From UBA5796 sp040752455 (lineage in GTDB: Bacteria; Chloroflexota; Anaerolineae; Anaerolineales; Villigracilaceae): a DNA stretch of 64,000 nt. Positions 9,557 to 17,672 of the stretch are shown piece after piece. The position numbers were made by a program, and so were the translations under genes. Within the stretch, counting starts at the first letter, position 1. The number at the start of each line of letters is the position of its first letter. The stretch covers positions 1 to 64,000 of the forward strand of contig JBMOMN010000049.1 in assembly GCA_049324115.1 (NCBI GenBank), in the 5' to 3' direction. The notes beneath the pieces were generated by a model that saw only the letters and a program-made list of their open reading frames with translations, searched no databases and was not told where the DNA came from.

Positions 9557-10495
9557 CTACGGCGCGGCTCTCGGCCTGGCCCCGCTGACGGAGCGCTGCA
9601 CCCGGTTGCCGCCCTCCTGCCGGGCGCGGTGCATGGCCCGTTCGGCTTCGCGCACCAGCTTGTCGAAGTCCAGCACCCGCCCGCGGCCGGGATGCCAGGT
9701 GTGCAATCCCACGCTGGCCTTGACCGTGACCGGCTCGCCGGAATCTCCCTGCACCGGCTGGGAGGCGATGGCCTTCAACACCCGTTCGGCCACCTGGGAC
9801 GCGGCTTCCGCTTCGGTATCCGGCAGCAGCACCAGGAACTGGTCGTCGGCCCAGCGCCCGATCTGGTCATACGGACGGACGATGTTGCGCAGTAGGGCGG
9901 CCAGGTGGCCCAGCGCCCGGTCGCGCCAGCCTTCGCCGTGCCTGGCTGCCAGGTCGCCGAAGCCGTCCAGGTTGATCAGCATCGTGCTCAGGGGCAGGGC
10001 ATTGCGGCGGGTGCGGGCCAGCTCGGGGCCGGAGAAACGGTAGAGGGCGCGGCGGTTCATCAGGCCGGTCAGTTCGTCGAGCATCACCTGCTTGTCGAGG
10101 CGGCTGGCGGTCAGGCGCAGGTCGCTTTCGAGGCGCAGCACCCGCTCGCCCACCGCCAGACGCACGCGCAACTCGTCCGCTTCGAGCGGGCCGACCAGCA
10201 CGTCGTCGGCCACCGTGCGGAGCAGTTCCATGCCCACCGCGTGGGCCTCCGTGACCCGGAAGAGCAGGTAGCGGATCTCGGTCAGGCCGGTGGTGCGCAG
10301 CCAGTGGGCCAGCGTCTCGCCCGATTTTTCGGGCATGTCCCAGCGGGCGATGACCAGGGGCGAACTCTGGCGCTCGAGCACAGACCGGGCCGCGTTCAGC
10401 GTCCCCGCCGCGTGGACGGTGTAATCCGTCTCCTTGAGCATTTCTTCGACCTGCGCCCGTTGCGCGGCGCGGTCATCAATTACCAGAATATCCAT
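9557..10495 (-). CDS. REC-like/GGDEF-like protein with degenerate catalytic motifs
   Basis: The start is taken at MDILVIDD (312 residues); an upstream GTG would read into the previous gene. Residues 1-115 resemble a response-regulator receiver domain (VIDD acidic pocket, candidate phospho-Asp in ARWDMP), but the conserved lysine before proline is glycine (VGPLEADEL). Residues about 135-295 are a diguanylate-cyclase fold (LDELTGLMNRRAL, INLDGFG). The signature normally GG(D/E)EF reads WADDQF, so cyclase activity is doubtful; it may act as a c-di-GMP or protein-binding scaffold. The gene overlaps the preceding lipoprotein gene by 20 bp, indicating translational coupling. A terminator follows. 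Confidence 0.85.
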   Translation of the reverse strand: MDILVIDDRAAQRAQVEEMLKETDYTVHAAGTLNAARSVLERQSSPLVIARWDMPEKSGETLAHWLRTTGLTEIRYLLFRVTEAHAVGMELLRTVADDVLVGPLEADELRVRLAVGERVLRLESDLRLTASRLDKQVMLDELTGLMNRRALYRFSGPELARTRRNALPLSTMLINLDGFGDLAARHGEGWRDRALGHLAALLRNIVRPYDQIGRWADDQFLVLLPDTEAEAASQVAERVLKAIASQPVQGDSGEPVTVKASVGLHTWHPGRGRVLDFDKLVREAERAMHRARQEGGNRVQRSVSGARPRAAP

Positions 10496-11156
10496 TTTTT
10501 TCCTGAACACAAGCCACCAGGTCCTGCACGATCTCTCCGGGCGATTCTGAAACCATTGCCAGCACCGGCACACCGGGAATGGTGTAAATGTAGCGGATGC
10601 TGCCGGTCATCCAGCGGGCGGTGACCACGCCGACAGCATTTTCCTGGCCGTTGACCGCATCCGACATCTGCTGGGGACCGGCGGCCAACCGGGCGTTGGA
10701 GGTGATGGGCACTCCGCCCATGACAGCCGCCTCGAAAACCTGCTGGACGTCGTCGCCTGCCGCGTAAACCCAGACCTGGTACTGGTCGTCGGCCTGGCCC
10801 GAGAAGATGCTCTCCACTTCGGCGGTATTGATGTTCTGCAGCGGACTCAGGCGATGGGCCGCAACCAGGATATCATCACTGCCGATCTGGTACGTGGGCG
10901 AAGCAAGCATGTCCGGTTCGCCGACGCGCAGGAGCACCTCAGCAGACCCAAAGTCGAGATCAGAGGCGGAGCGGAGTTCCGCCGTCAGCAGGATGCCGGA
11001 CCGTTCCTCGGCGCAATCGTAAAAGTCCGGCAGCCAGGGTTGGGCAGCCGCTGTATATTGGATCCGCACCAGTTGCGGACCGACGGGATTTTCACCGTCA
11101 GACCCGCAGGCTGCCAGGATGAATGCAATGAAGACCAGGGAAAGTTTTTTCATCAT
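10476..11156 (-). CDS. PBP-like lipoprotein (phosphate/molybdate-type binding fold)
   Basis: The start is taken at MMKKLSLVF, giving 226 residues; an upstream ATG at 11183 would precede the signal peptide. A lipoprotein signal with lipobox ILAAC ends near residue 18, so the mature protein should be membrane-anchored outside the cytoplasm. The rest resembles a shortened PstS-type periplasmic binding domain, with phrases such as GVPITSNARLAAG and NAVGVVTARWM. No ABC permease or ATPase gene is adjacent. Its 3' end overlaps the REC/GGDEF-like gene, so the pair may form a sensing unit; this is inference. Confidence 0.75.
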   Translation of the reverse strand: MMKKLSLVFIAFILAACGSDGENPVGPQLVRIQYTAAAQPWLPDFYDCAEERSGILLTAELRSASDLDFGSAEVLLRVGEPDMLASPTYQIGSDDILVAAHRLSPLQNINTAEVESIFSGQADDQYQVWVYAAGDDVQQVFEAAVMGGVPITSNARLAAGPQQMSDAVNGQENAVGVVTARWMTGSIRYIYTIPGVPVLAMVSESPGEIVQDLVACVQEKNGYSGN

Positions 11157-11257
11157 CGGATAGAGCGGTGTCCTTTCGCCCACGCCCCCATTTTACTTAA
11201 TCCCCCACAGAATAAAATTGCAATGACGATACAAGGCGATACAACGAGTCAACAATT

Positions 11258-11362
11258 CAGCGATTCGGCGTGTCAGCGAGTCGCAGATTCGTTGATTCGC
11301 TGACTCGCTGACTCGCTGATTCGCTGACTCGCTGACTCGCTGATTCGCTGATTCGCTGACTC
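11258..11362. repeat. Minisatellite of GCTGACTCGCTGATTC units
   Basis: About ten degenerate 10-bp repeats of the type GATTCGCTGA / GACTCGCTGA are arrayed head to tail, preceded by related forms (GTCAGCGAGTCGCAGATTC). The array ends at the stop codon of the M20 peptidase gene. A short related piece occurs at 36738-36756. Confidence 0.9.
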
Positions 11363-11365
11363 TAA

Positions 11366-12553
11366 TTACCAGTTCCGCAAAATCGCCGCCAGCAGTTCCA
11401 CCCGTTCCGGCAGGCTGTCTTTGACGATATATTCCCGCTCCGAGTGATAGCCCTCGCCGACCGCGCCCAGCCCGTCCAGCACCGGGACGCCGAGCGGGGC
11501 GACGAAGTTGGCGTCCGAGCCGCCGCCGGTGCCGCCCGAGGTCAGGGCCATGCCGATCCCGGCCGCGATCTCCCTGGCCCGCGCAAAGGTGGCCTTCATG
11601 GTCGCGTCTTCGGGCATGGGCGGACGGTTGAGGACGCCGCTGATCTCAAGCGAGACGCCCTCCAGGACCGGTTTGAGGGATTTCATCGCCGCCTCGACCC
11701 GCTCCCACTCGCCCGGCTGCATGACCCGCACGTCCACTTCGGCCACGGCTTCTTCGGGGACCACGTTCGAGACCGTGCCGCCGCGCAGCACCCCCACGTT
11801 GAGCGTCGTCTGGCGGGCGTAATCGGTCATTTGCTGGATGGCGATCACCTGGTGGGCCATCTCCTCGATGGCGTTGCGGCCTTCGGCATGAGCGCCGCCG
11901 GCGTGGGCCGCCCGTCCCCGCACCCGCACGGTGAACTCGCCGACGCCCTTGCGCCAGGTCTTGAGCGAACCGTCCGGCAGGGCGGCTTCGAGCACCAGCA
12001 CCAGGGCGGATTGCTTCGCCAGTTCTTCGATGAGGGCGCGGGAGGTGTGACTGCCGGTCTCTTCGTCCGAGGTGCAAAGCAGGGTGACGGGGCGCGCGGG
12101 ACCTTCACCGGCTCCCGCGGCCGAGGCCGCCGCCAGGCTGATGACGATCCCGGACTTCATGTCCAGCACGCCGGGACCGTAGAGTTTGCCGTCGGCTTCG
12201 CGCCAGGGCATTTTGGCGAGCGCGCCGAGCGGGAAGACGGTGTCCATGTGGCAGAGGAGCAGGATTCCCTCTTTATCACCCTCACCCTGGTCTCGATACG
12301 GCGGCGCTGGCCGAGTTGGATGGAGTGCGATTCGAGACCCGCCGCCTACTCGACCAGCGGTGTTCGAAGCATAAAAGCGGGCGATGACGTGGTCGCCGGT
12401 TTCACTATTCGGGACGGTTTCGACTTCCGCGCCCAGGCGGCGGGCTGCCTCGGCCACGAGCGCGCCGACGCGGTCCACGGCGGCTTTGTCGTGCGAGGGC
12501 GACTCGGTCTCGACCAGTTTGCGGAGCAGGGAGAACATTTCGTCAGGGAGCAT
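11366..12553 (-). CDS. M20-family metallopeptidase (glutamate carboxypeptidase-like) with repeat-derived insertion
   Basis: This 395-residue zinc peptidase carries the M20 ligands and catalytic residues in HMDTVFP (H102, D104), GPGVLDMKSG (D131) and the EE pair near 164-165, plus the dimerisation domain (RAAHAGGAHAEGRNA). It would cleave C-terminal glutamate or similar amino acids from small peptides in the cytoplasm. Residues about 62-93 do not fit the family: after DHVIARF the expected short link to GILLLCHMDTV is replaced by a glycine/proline-rich stretch. That stretch is encoded by a palindromic element (12281-12375). The frame is kept and all active-site residues remain, so the protein may still work. 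Confidence 0.87.
   Translation of the reverse strand: MLPDEMFSLLRKLVETESPSHDKAAVDRVGALVAEAARRLGAEVETVPNSETGDHVIARFYASNTAGRVGGGSRIALHPTRPAPPYRDQGEGDKEGILLLCHMDTVFPLGALAKMPWREADGKLYGPGVLDMKSGIVISLAAASAAGAGEGPARPVTLLCTSDEETGSHTSRALIEELAKQSALVLVLEAALPDGSLKTWRKGVGEFTVRVRGRAAHAGGAHAEGRNAIEEMAHQVIAIQQMTDYARQTTLNVGVLRGGTVSNVVPEEAVAEVDVRVMQPGEWERVEAAMKSLKPVLEGVSLEISGVLNRPPMPEDATMKATFARAREIAAGIGMALTSGGTGGGSDANFVAPLGVPVLDGLGAVGEGYHSEREYIVKDSLPERVELLAAILRNW
12281..12375. repeat. GGTCTCGATACGG-type palindromic element inside the M20 gene
   Basis: The arms contain CTGGTCTCGATACGGCGG and an inverted counterpart including GTCTCGAATCGCAC / GACCAGCGG, typical of GTCGAG...CTCGAC interspersed repeats. The length preserves the reading frame of the host gene. 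Confidence 0.7.
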
Positions 12554-12568
12554 AGGTACTCCTTCTAA

Positions 12569-12664
12569 CCACAGATCAACACAGACAAATTGGATTTGAT
12601 AGCGATGCCAACGCTGATTTTATCAATCATCAGCGTTTATCTGTGTTTATCTGTGTTCATCTGT
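12569..12664. repeat. ACAGATCAACACAGAT inverted-repeat family, compact copy
   Basis: The arms ACCACAGATCAACACAGACA and GTGTTTATCTGTGTTCATCT face each other around an inner palindrome AACGCTGATT...AATCATCAGCGTT. The element fills the gap between the uppP and M20 peptidase genes and could fold into a long hairpin in RNA. Confidence 0.85.
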
Positions 12665-12696
12665 GGTGAATTCCAGTTTTGATTTAGGGGATGGGG

Positions 12697-13506
12697 CTAT
12701 TGAACCAGGAAATTTACGGCCAGCACCACCGTCCCCGCGACCGCGCAATAGGCCGCGAAGGCGTACAGCGAGCGCTTCGACAGGTAACCGATCAGCCAGC
12801 GGACGGCGAACCAGCCGACGACCGCCGCCGTGACGAACCCGACCGCCAGCGGAAGCAGGAAATCCGCCAGGCCGGGCAAGCGGGCCACGTCCAGCATCTG
12901 GTAGCCGCCCGCCCCGAGCATGATCGGGATGGACATCAGGAAGGCGAAGCGGGCCGCCGACGGGCGGTCGAAGCCGCGCAGCATCCCGCCGCTGATGGTC
13001 GTCCCGGAGCGGGAAGCGCCGGGGAAGACCGCGATCACCTGGAAGACGCCGATGATGAGCGCATCCAGCCAGGTCATGGACTCAAGCTGGCGCGTCCGTT
13101 TGCCGGTCCACTCGGCCAGGGAGAGCAATATCGCGGCCGAGAACAGGCGGATGGAGGCTTCGAGCAGGGGCCGGTGGAAGAGGGCTTCGACCGCGTCCCG
13201 CAGCAGGTAGCCGATCAGCGCGGCCGGGAGGGTGGCGAGGAGGATGTTCCAGGCCAGCCGGTTCTCAGGCGTGGATAAGGGCCGGGCGAAGAAAGCCCTG
13301 ATGAGTACCAGCAAATCCTTCCAGTAGAGAACCAGAAGCGAAAAGACCGTCCCGATCTGGATGATGACCAGGAAGGCAAAGACGAGGTCGCTGGAGGGGA
13401 TGCCCAGCAATCCCTGGCCGATGAGCAGGTGGGCGGTGGACGAGACGGGGATGAATTCGGTCAGTCCCTGGATGAGGCCGAGCAGGAAGGCTTGGAGGAG
13501 GGGCAT
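12697..13506 (-). CDS. uppP: Undecaprenyl-diphosphate phosphatase
   Basis: The 269-residue integral membrane protein has the two BacA/UppP signature motifs: GLTEFIPVSSTAHL (residues 14-27) and PGASRSGTTISGGM (about 163-176). It dephosphorylates undecaprenyl pyrophosphate to recycle the lipid carrier for peptidoglycan and other envelope polymers, and its loss or gain affects bacitracin tolerance. Seven to eight hydrophobic segments are visible. Length and motif spacing are normal for the family. It ends next to a repeat element and is followed on the same strand by the M20 peptidase. Confidence 0.96.
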   Translation of the reverse strand: MPLLQAFLLGLIQGLTEFIPVSSTAHLLIGQGLLGIPSSDLVFAFLVIIQIGTVFSLLVLYWKDLLVLIRAFFARPLSTPENRLAWNILLATLPAALIGYLLRDAVEALFHRPLLEASIRLFSAAILLSLAEWTGKRTRQLESMTWLDALIIGVFQVIAVFPGASRSGTTISGGMLRGFDRPSAARFAFLMSIPIMLGAGGYQMLDVARLPGLADFLLPLAVGFVTAAVVGWFAVRWLIGYLSKRSLYAFAAYCAVAGTVVLAVNFLVQ

Positions 13507-13545
13507 GGGGGTCCTTTGGGTGGTAATTGGTAATTGGTGAATTGC

Positions 13546-14661
13546 TTATTGCGACCGTTTGGCATTCCCCCGCCACAGGCTCAAAAGCTCCGGCGCACGC
13601 GACTCGAACGTCCCATCGGCGATGTAGCCGCGGATGTCTTCCACCAGGCGGATCAAGGCCCGCAGGTTGTGGATCGAGAGCAGCGTCCCGGCGAGCAGTT
13701 CCCTGGCGACGATCAGGTGGCGGAGGTAGGCCCGGGTGAAGGTGCGGCAGGTGTAGCAGTCGCAGGCGGCGTCAATCGGGCGCTCGTCGCGGGCGAAGGC
13801 GGCGTTCATCAGGTTGAGGCGGCCTTCGGGGCTGAAAGCGGAATGATGACGGGCCAACCGGGTCGGCAGGACGCAGTCGAAAATGTCTATGCCGCGGGCG
13901 ATGCCGTTGATGATGTCTTCGGGCGTGCCGACGCCCATCAGGTAGCGGGGTTTGTCTTCGGGCAGCAGGGGCGTGACCACCTCGAGGGCGGCGTGCATCT
14001 CGTCCTTGCTCTCGCCGACCGACAGCCCGCCGATGGCGATCCCCGGAAAAGGCAGGGATGAAATGTATTCAGCGGAAGCAGACCGCAGGTCCGGGTAGAT
14101 GCCGCCCTGGACGATCCCAAAGAGGGCCTGGTCGTCCCTCGTTTTGGCGACGAGGCAGCGTTCGGCCCAGGCATGGGTCCGCTGCATGGCCTTTTCGATG
14201 TAGGCCCGGTCGTGGGGATCGGCGCACTCGTCGAAGGCCATGAGGATGTCCGCGCCGAGGTTTTCCTGGATGGCGATGGATTTTTCGGGGGTGAAGCGGT
14301 GGGTCGAGCCGTCTATGTGGCTCTTGAAGGTCACGCCGTCGTCGTCCACTTTGCGGGTTTGCGAGAGCGAGAAGACCTGGAAGCCGCCGGAGTCGGTCAG
14401 GATGGGGCCGGGCCAGTGCATGAAGCGGTGCAGCCCGCCCAGGTCACGCACCAGTTCGTCGCCGGGACGCAGGTAGAGGTGGTAGGTGTTGGACAGGACC
14501 AGCGAGGCGCCGAGTTCGGACACCTGGGCCGGGGTGAGGGCTTTGACGGCGGCCTGCGTCCCGACCGGGGCGAAGACGGGGGTAGGCAGGTTGCCGTGGG
14601 GGGTGGTGAAGACGCCGCTGCGGGCGCGTCCGTTTTTGGCTGTGACGGTGAACTCGAACAT
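13546..14661 (-). CDS. tgt: Queuine/archaeosine tRNA-ribosyltransferase (tRNA-guanine transglycosylase)
   Basis: The 371-residue enzyme exchanges guanine-34 of GUN-anticodon tRNAs for the preQ1 base in queuosine synthesis. Visible signatures are TDSGGFQVFSL (catalytic Asp region), GGLSVGESKDEM, the substrate loop CVLPTRLARHHSAF and the zinc site CDCYTCRTFTRAYLRHL with a distal IHN histidine. Length matches the bacterial family. A TATAAT lies only 7 nt upstream of the ATG (14669-14674), leaving no room for a ribosome binding site, so the mRNA is probably leaderless. Confidence 0.97.
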   Translation of the reverse strand: MFEFTVTAKNGRARSGVFTTPHGNLPTPVFAPVGTQAAVKALTPAQVSELGASLVLSNTYHLYLRPGDELVRDLGGLHRFMHWPGPILTDSGGFQVFSLSQTRKVDDDGVTFKSHIDGSTHRFTPEKSIAIQENLGADILMAFDECADPHDRAYIEKAMQRTHAWAERCLVAKTRDDQALFGIVQGGIYPDLRSASAEYISSLPFPGIAIGGLSVGESKDEMHAALEVVTPLLPEDKPRYLMGVGTPEDIINGIARGIDIFDCVLPTRLARHHSAFSPEGRLNLMNAAFARDERPIDAACDCYTCRTFTRAYLRHLIVARELLAGTLLSIHNLRALIRLVEDIRGYIADGTFESRAPELLSLWRGNAKRSQ

Positions 14662-14668
14662 GGGGGGG

Positions 14669-14674
14669 ATTATA
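14669..14674 (-). promoter_or_regulatory. -10 element TATAAT, leaderless promoter of tgt
   Basis: A perfect TATAAT is separated from the tgt ATG by seven C residues on the coding strand. Transcription would start at or next to the initiation codon. Confidence 0.65.
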
Positions 14675-14745
14675 ACTGCAAGGACCGGGGTTCAGTGTCC
14701 AATGATCAAATTACCAATCACCTTTTACCACTTACCAATTACCCC

Positions 14746-15837
14746 CTACACCACCCCTCCCGCCGCCTTCAACGCCGAGCGGATCATCAGGTACTCGGTG
14801 ATGTTCTCGGAGGTGATCAACCCCACCAGTTGCCCGTTGTGGGTTACGGGCAGGGTTTTCGAGCCGTTTTCCTGCAACCGCGTCAGGGCGGCCTCGACCA
14901 TCTCGTGCGAGTCGATCTCGTGGATGTCCCGGCGCATGACCTCGACCACCGGGATGCCCTGCCCCCGTTCGGACAGCGCCGAGATGAACGTATCCCGGTC
15001 GAGGATGCCGACCACCTGCTCGTCCTGGACGACGGGGAAGTCGTGCTGCGGCCCGGAGAGCAGCAACCCGACGACGCGGGCCAGCGAGTCGTTCGGCGAG
15101 AGCACGGTGAAATTGGTCATCATGGCCCGCGTCACCGGGATGTTGCCGAGCGAGTGCTTCATCTGGGCCATCGAGGCCTCCTGGGCCGCGCCCATCCAGA
15201 CGAACAAGGCGATGAAGACCAGGAAGGGGTTGCCGAGCAGGCCGATAAAACCGAACAGGAAGGCGAAAGCCTGCCCTACGCTGGCGGCGATCTGGGTCGC
15301 CTGGACGTATTCCAGCTTCAGGCCGAGCAGCGCCCGCAGGACCCGTCCCCCGTCCATCGGGAAGGCCGGGATCAGGTTGAAGACCACCAGCCACAGGTTG
15401 ACCAGCATCAGCCGCTCGGCGAGGGACCCCGTCGAAACGGTCAGGCCGGTGATCGGTTCGAAGGTACCGGTCAGGACGAGATACCCGAACAGGAGCGCGG
15501 CGAGCACCACGTTGACCGCCGGTCCGGCCAGCGCCACCCAAAGTTCCTCGATGGGCTTTTCGGGCATCCGCTCCAGCCGCGCCACGCCGCCGATCGGGTA
15601 GAGGGTAATGTCGCGGGTCTTGATCCCGTATTTGCGGGCGGTCAGGGCGTGCCCGTATTCGTGCATCACGACGAAAACGAACAGTAAAAGGATGAAGAAG
15701 ACCCCCGAAAAGACGGCAGGCCAGGTGCGCTGCTCCGTCCAGTAGCCGAAAGCCACCCAACCGATCAGGAGGAGGAAGGTGGTATGCATGTAAACGTCTA
15801 TCCCCGCGATACGGGCGATCTTCCATTGCCATTTCAT
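14746..15837 (-). CDS. Site-2-protease-type M50 metallopeptidase with CBS pair
   Basis: This 363-residue membrane protease has the zinc motif HEYGH (H59, E60, H63) in an early transmembrane segment and the second motif LIPAFPMDGGRVLRAL near residue 160, which supplies the aspartate ligand. Residues about 245-360 form two CBS domains (TVLSPNDSLARVVGLL, LPVTHNGQLVGLIT), which bind adenine nucleotides and probably tune activity. Such SpoIVFB-like proteases cut membrane-bound regulators. The substrate is unknown. The start MKWQWKIARIAGIDVYMH is typical of the family. Confidence 0.93.
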   Translation of the reverse strand: MKWQWKIARIAGIDVYMHTTFLLLIGWVAFGYWTEQRTWPAVFSGVFFILLLFVFVVMHEYGHALTARKYGIKTRDITLYPIGGVARLERMPEKPIEELWVALAGPAVNVVLAALLFGYLVLTGTFEPITGLTVSTGSLAERLMLVNLWLVVFNLIPAFPMDGGRVLRALLGLKLEYVQATQIAASVGQAFAFLFGFIGLLGNPFLVFIALFVWMGAAQEASMAQMKHSLGNIPVTRAMMTNFTVLSPNDSLARVVGLLLSGPQHDFPVVQDEQVVGILDRDTFISALSERGQGIPVVEVMRRDIHEIDSHEMVEAALTRLQENGSKTLPVTHNGQLVGLITSENITEYLMIRSALKAAGGVV

Positions 15838-15947
15838 AGCCAGACACTCCAGTTGTCACCCTGAGCTTACCGAAGGGATCGTTCAGAATGGCAAATACCT
15901 GCCCGTATCATAACAATAATTTATTAGAAGGATGTTATAAAAATTAA
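15838..15947. other. Intergenic spacer with a short dispersed-repeat fragment
   Basis: It contains TTGTCACCCTGAGCTTACCGAAGG (15855-15878), a widespread palindromic-repeat half, followed by AT-rich DNA. The AT-rich part may form the 3' flank of the GtrA gene. No gene is seen. Confidence 0.5.
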
Positions 15948-16415
15948 CTATTCCCGCAGGAGGTCCACGTCGTTGTAGGTCCAGTAGCGGTTGACGAAGA
16001 AATTCCAGAGCATCACGATCCCGACCGCGACGGCCAGGGTCAGGTTCCTGGCCAGGAAGCCGGACGAGAGAGGCAGCGAGTTCCAGCGGGTAAAGAGTTT
16101 GAGCAGCGGCGGCTCGAGGTAGTGCAGGATCGGGATGCGGATGCCCACCCCGGCCAGGTTGACGATGAAGAACATCGCCAACTGGTTCAGGATCGGCCGC
16201 GAGCGCGAATCGGGATAGGTCCAGTAGCGGTTCCAGACGAAGTTGCTGGTCACCGCGCAGACGAACGAGATCGTTCCCGCCGGGACGAGGGGCATGTTCG
16301 CCGGCCCGGTGAGCAGGTTCATCATCCCGAAATCTATCACCGCGCCGATCACCCCCACCACGGCAAATTTCAGGAAACGGGTCCGCTCCTGCGGGTTGGT
16401 CAGGATCACGGTCAT
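15948..16415 (-). CDS. GtrA-family membrane protein
   Basis: The 155-residue protein has four hydrophobic segments and the GtrA-like beginning RFLKFAVVGVIGAVIDFGMMNLL. GtrA proteins are thought to help flip or present lipid-linked sugars for envelope polysaccharides and O-antigen glucosylation. The start overlaps the stop of the UDP-sugar decarboxylase gene by 4 bp (ATGA), so the two are co-translated, supporting a role in cell-surface glycosylation. Confidence 0.88.
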   Translation of the reverse strand: MTVILTNPQERTRFLKFAVVGVIGAVIDFGMMNLLTGPANMPLVPAGTISFVCAVTSNFVWNRYWTYPDSRSRPILNQLAMFFIVNLAGVGIRIPILHYLEPPLLKLFTRWNSLPLSSGFLARNLTLAVAVGIVMLWNFFVNRYWTYNDVDLLRE

Positions 16416-17371
16416 CTCAGGCCAAGCTGTTCCTTGAAATACGGGATGGTGCGCGCCAGCCCCTCCTCCAGGCCGACTTTCGGTTCCCAGCCCAGGAGGG
16501 TGCGGGCGCGGGTGATGTCCGGCTGGCGGCGCTGGGGGTCGCGGGCGCTGCGGGCGTTCGGCACGAAGACGATCCCGGCCTGATTTCCAACCACCCGGTT
16601 GATGGCCTGGGCAAACTGGAGGATGGTCATCTCGACCGGGTTGCCGATGTTGACCGGCAGGTGCTCGTCCGAATGCAGCAGGCGGACGATGCCCTCGATC
16701 AGGTCGTCCACGTAGCAGAAGGAGCGGGTCTGCTGCCCCTCGCCATAAACGGTCAGCGGCTGGCCGAGCAGGGCCTGTTTGATGAAGTTGGGCAGGGCGC
16801 GGCCGTCTTCCAGGTCCATGCGCGGGCCGTAGGTATTGAAGATGCGCACGATGTGGGTGTCCACGTTATGGAAGCGGTGGTAAGCCATGGTCAGGGATTC
16901 GGCGAAACGCTTGGCCTCGTCGTACACGGCCCGCTCCCCGACCGGGTCCACGTTGCCGGGGTAGTCTTCCGTCTGCGGGTGGACCAGCGGGTCGCCGTAG
17001 ATCTCGCTGGTGGAGGCCAGCAGGAATTTGGCTCCGTGGGCTTTGGCCACGCCAAGCGTATTGTGCGTGCCAAGCGCCCCGGCCTTCATGGTCGGGATGG
17101 GCAGGTTGAAGTAACCGAACGGCGACTCCGGGTTGGGGCTGGCCGGGGAAGCGAAGTGCAGCACCGCGTCCATTTTTTCGGGCAGGAAGATGTAATGCGA
17201 CACGTCGTGTTTGTAGAACGTGAACTGTTCGTTGCCCATCAGGTGGGCAATGTTTTCGGGCCGGCCGGTGACGAAATTGTCCATGCCGTACACGTCGTGC
17301 CCGTCCGCGATCAGGCGGTCGCACAGATGAGAGCCGAGAAACCCGGCTGCGCCAGTGATGAGAATTCGCAT
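16412..17371 (-). CDS. UDP-glucuronate decarboxylase-like NAD-dependent epimerase/dehydratase
   Basis: The 319-residue short-chain dehydrogenase begins with the NAD-binding GAAGFLG motif (residues 7-13), carries the catalytic Tyr-x3-Lys as YDEAK (about 146-150) and shows UXS-family phrases: SPFGYFNLPIPTMKAG, RIFNTYGPRM and FCYVDDLIEGI. UXS enzymes turn UDP-glucuronate into UDP-xylose. The family also contains close epimerases, so substrate assignment is by similarity. It forms an operon with the GtrA protein that follows by a 4-bp overlap. Confidence 0.88.
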   Translation of the reverse strand: MRILITGAAGFLGSHLCDRLIADGHDVYGMDNFVTGRPENIAHLMGNEQFTFYKHDVSHYIFLPEKMDAVLHFASPASPNPESPFGYFNLPIPTMKAGALGTHNTLGVAKAHGAKFLLASTSEIYGDPLVHPQTEDYPGNVDPVGERAVYDEAKRFAESLTMAYHRFHNVDTHIVRIFNTYGPRMDLEDGRALPNFIKQALLGQPLTVYGEGQQTRSFCYVDDLIEGIVRLLHSDEHLPVNIGNPVEMTILQFAQAINRVVGNQAGIVFVPNARSARDPQRRQPDITRARTLLGWEPKVGLEEGLARTIPYFKEQLGLR

Positions 17372-17430
17372 GTGATGTCCTTGTTTGTGGATGATCAGGG
17401 ATTTGTAATTTGCCGTCCCAACTTATGCAC

Positions 17431-17672
17431 CTAGATGGGCAAATTGCGGATACGGACTTTTTTCTCGGTTACACTGCAAATCGCACCTTTTGCCAGCGTG
17501 TCAGATTGTTGGCGCAGGATGCTGAATAGATGCCTGCTGACATTATTTGCAAAATATCATGGTCTGCCAGCCGTTCCAGCCCCAGTTCAACCAAATGAAC
17601 TGCATCGTGACCGTTTCGACGCAGTTCATCCACCACGCGCAGAGAGATACCCATGTCGGCGAGAAACTTCAT
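17431..17672 (-). pseudogene. Broken DUF5615 (PIN-like) toxin gene
   Basis: The ATG overlaps the DUF433 stop by 4 bp. The first part (MKFLADMGISLRVVDELRRNGHDAVHL, ending ADHDIL) matches the N terminus of DUF5615 PIN-like proteins. In another frame, ending at the TAG at 17431-17433, lies a typical family C terminus (LAKGAICSVTEKKVRIR). The roughly 35-45 residues that should join them, containing the LTxDxDFG acidic motif, are absent. I infer an internal deletion with frameshift. The open frame as it stands gives only 67 residues with an unrelated tail (stop at 17469). Low GC relative to neighbours. Confidence 0.75.

Noticed and set aside
14173..15687. Long plus-strand open frame of 504 residues opposite tgt and the site-2 protease
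   Set aside because: Its product is low-complexity in His, Gly, Gln and Asp, typical of antisense frames in GC-rich genes, while both minus-strand genes have clear catalytic motifs.
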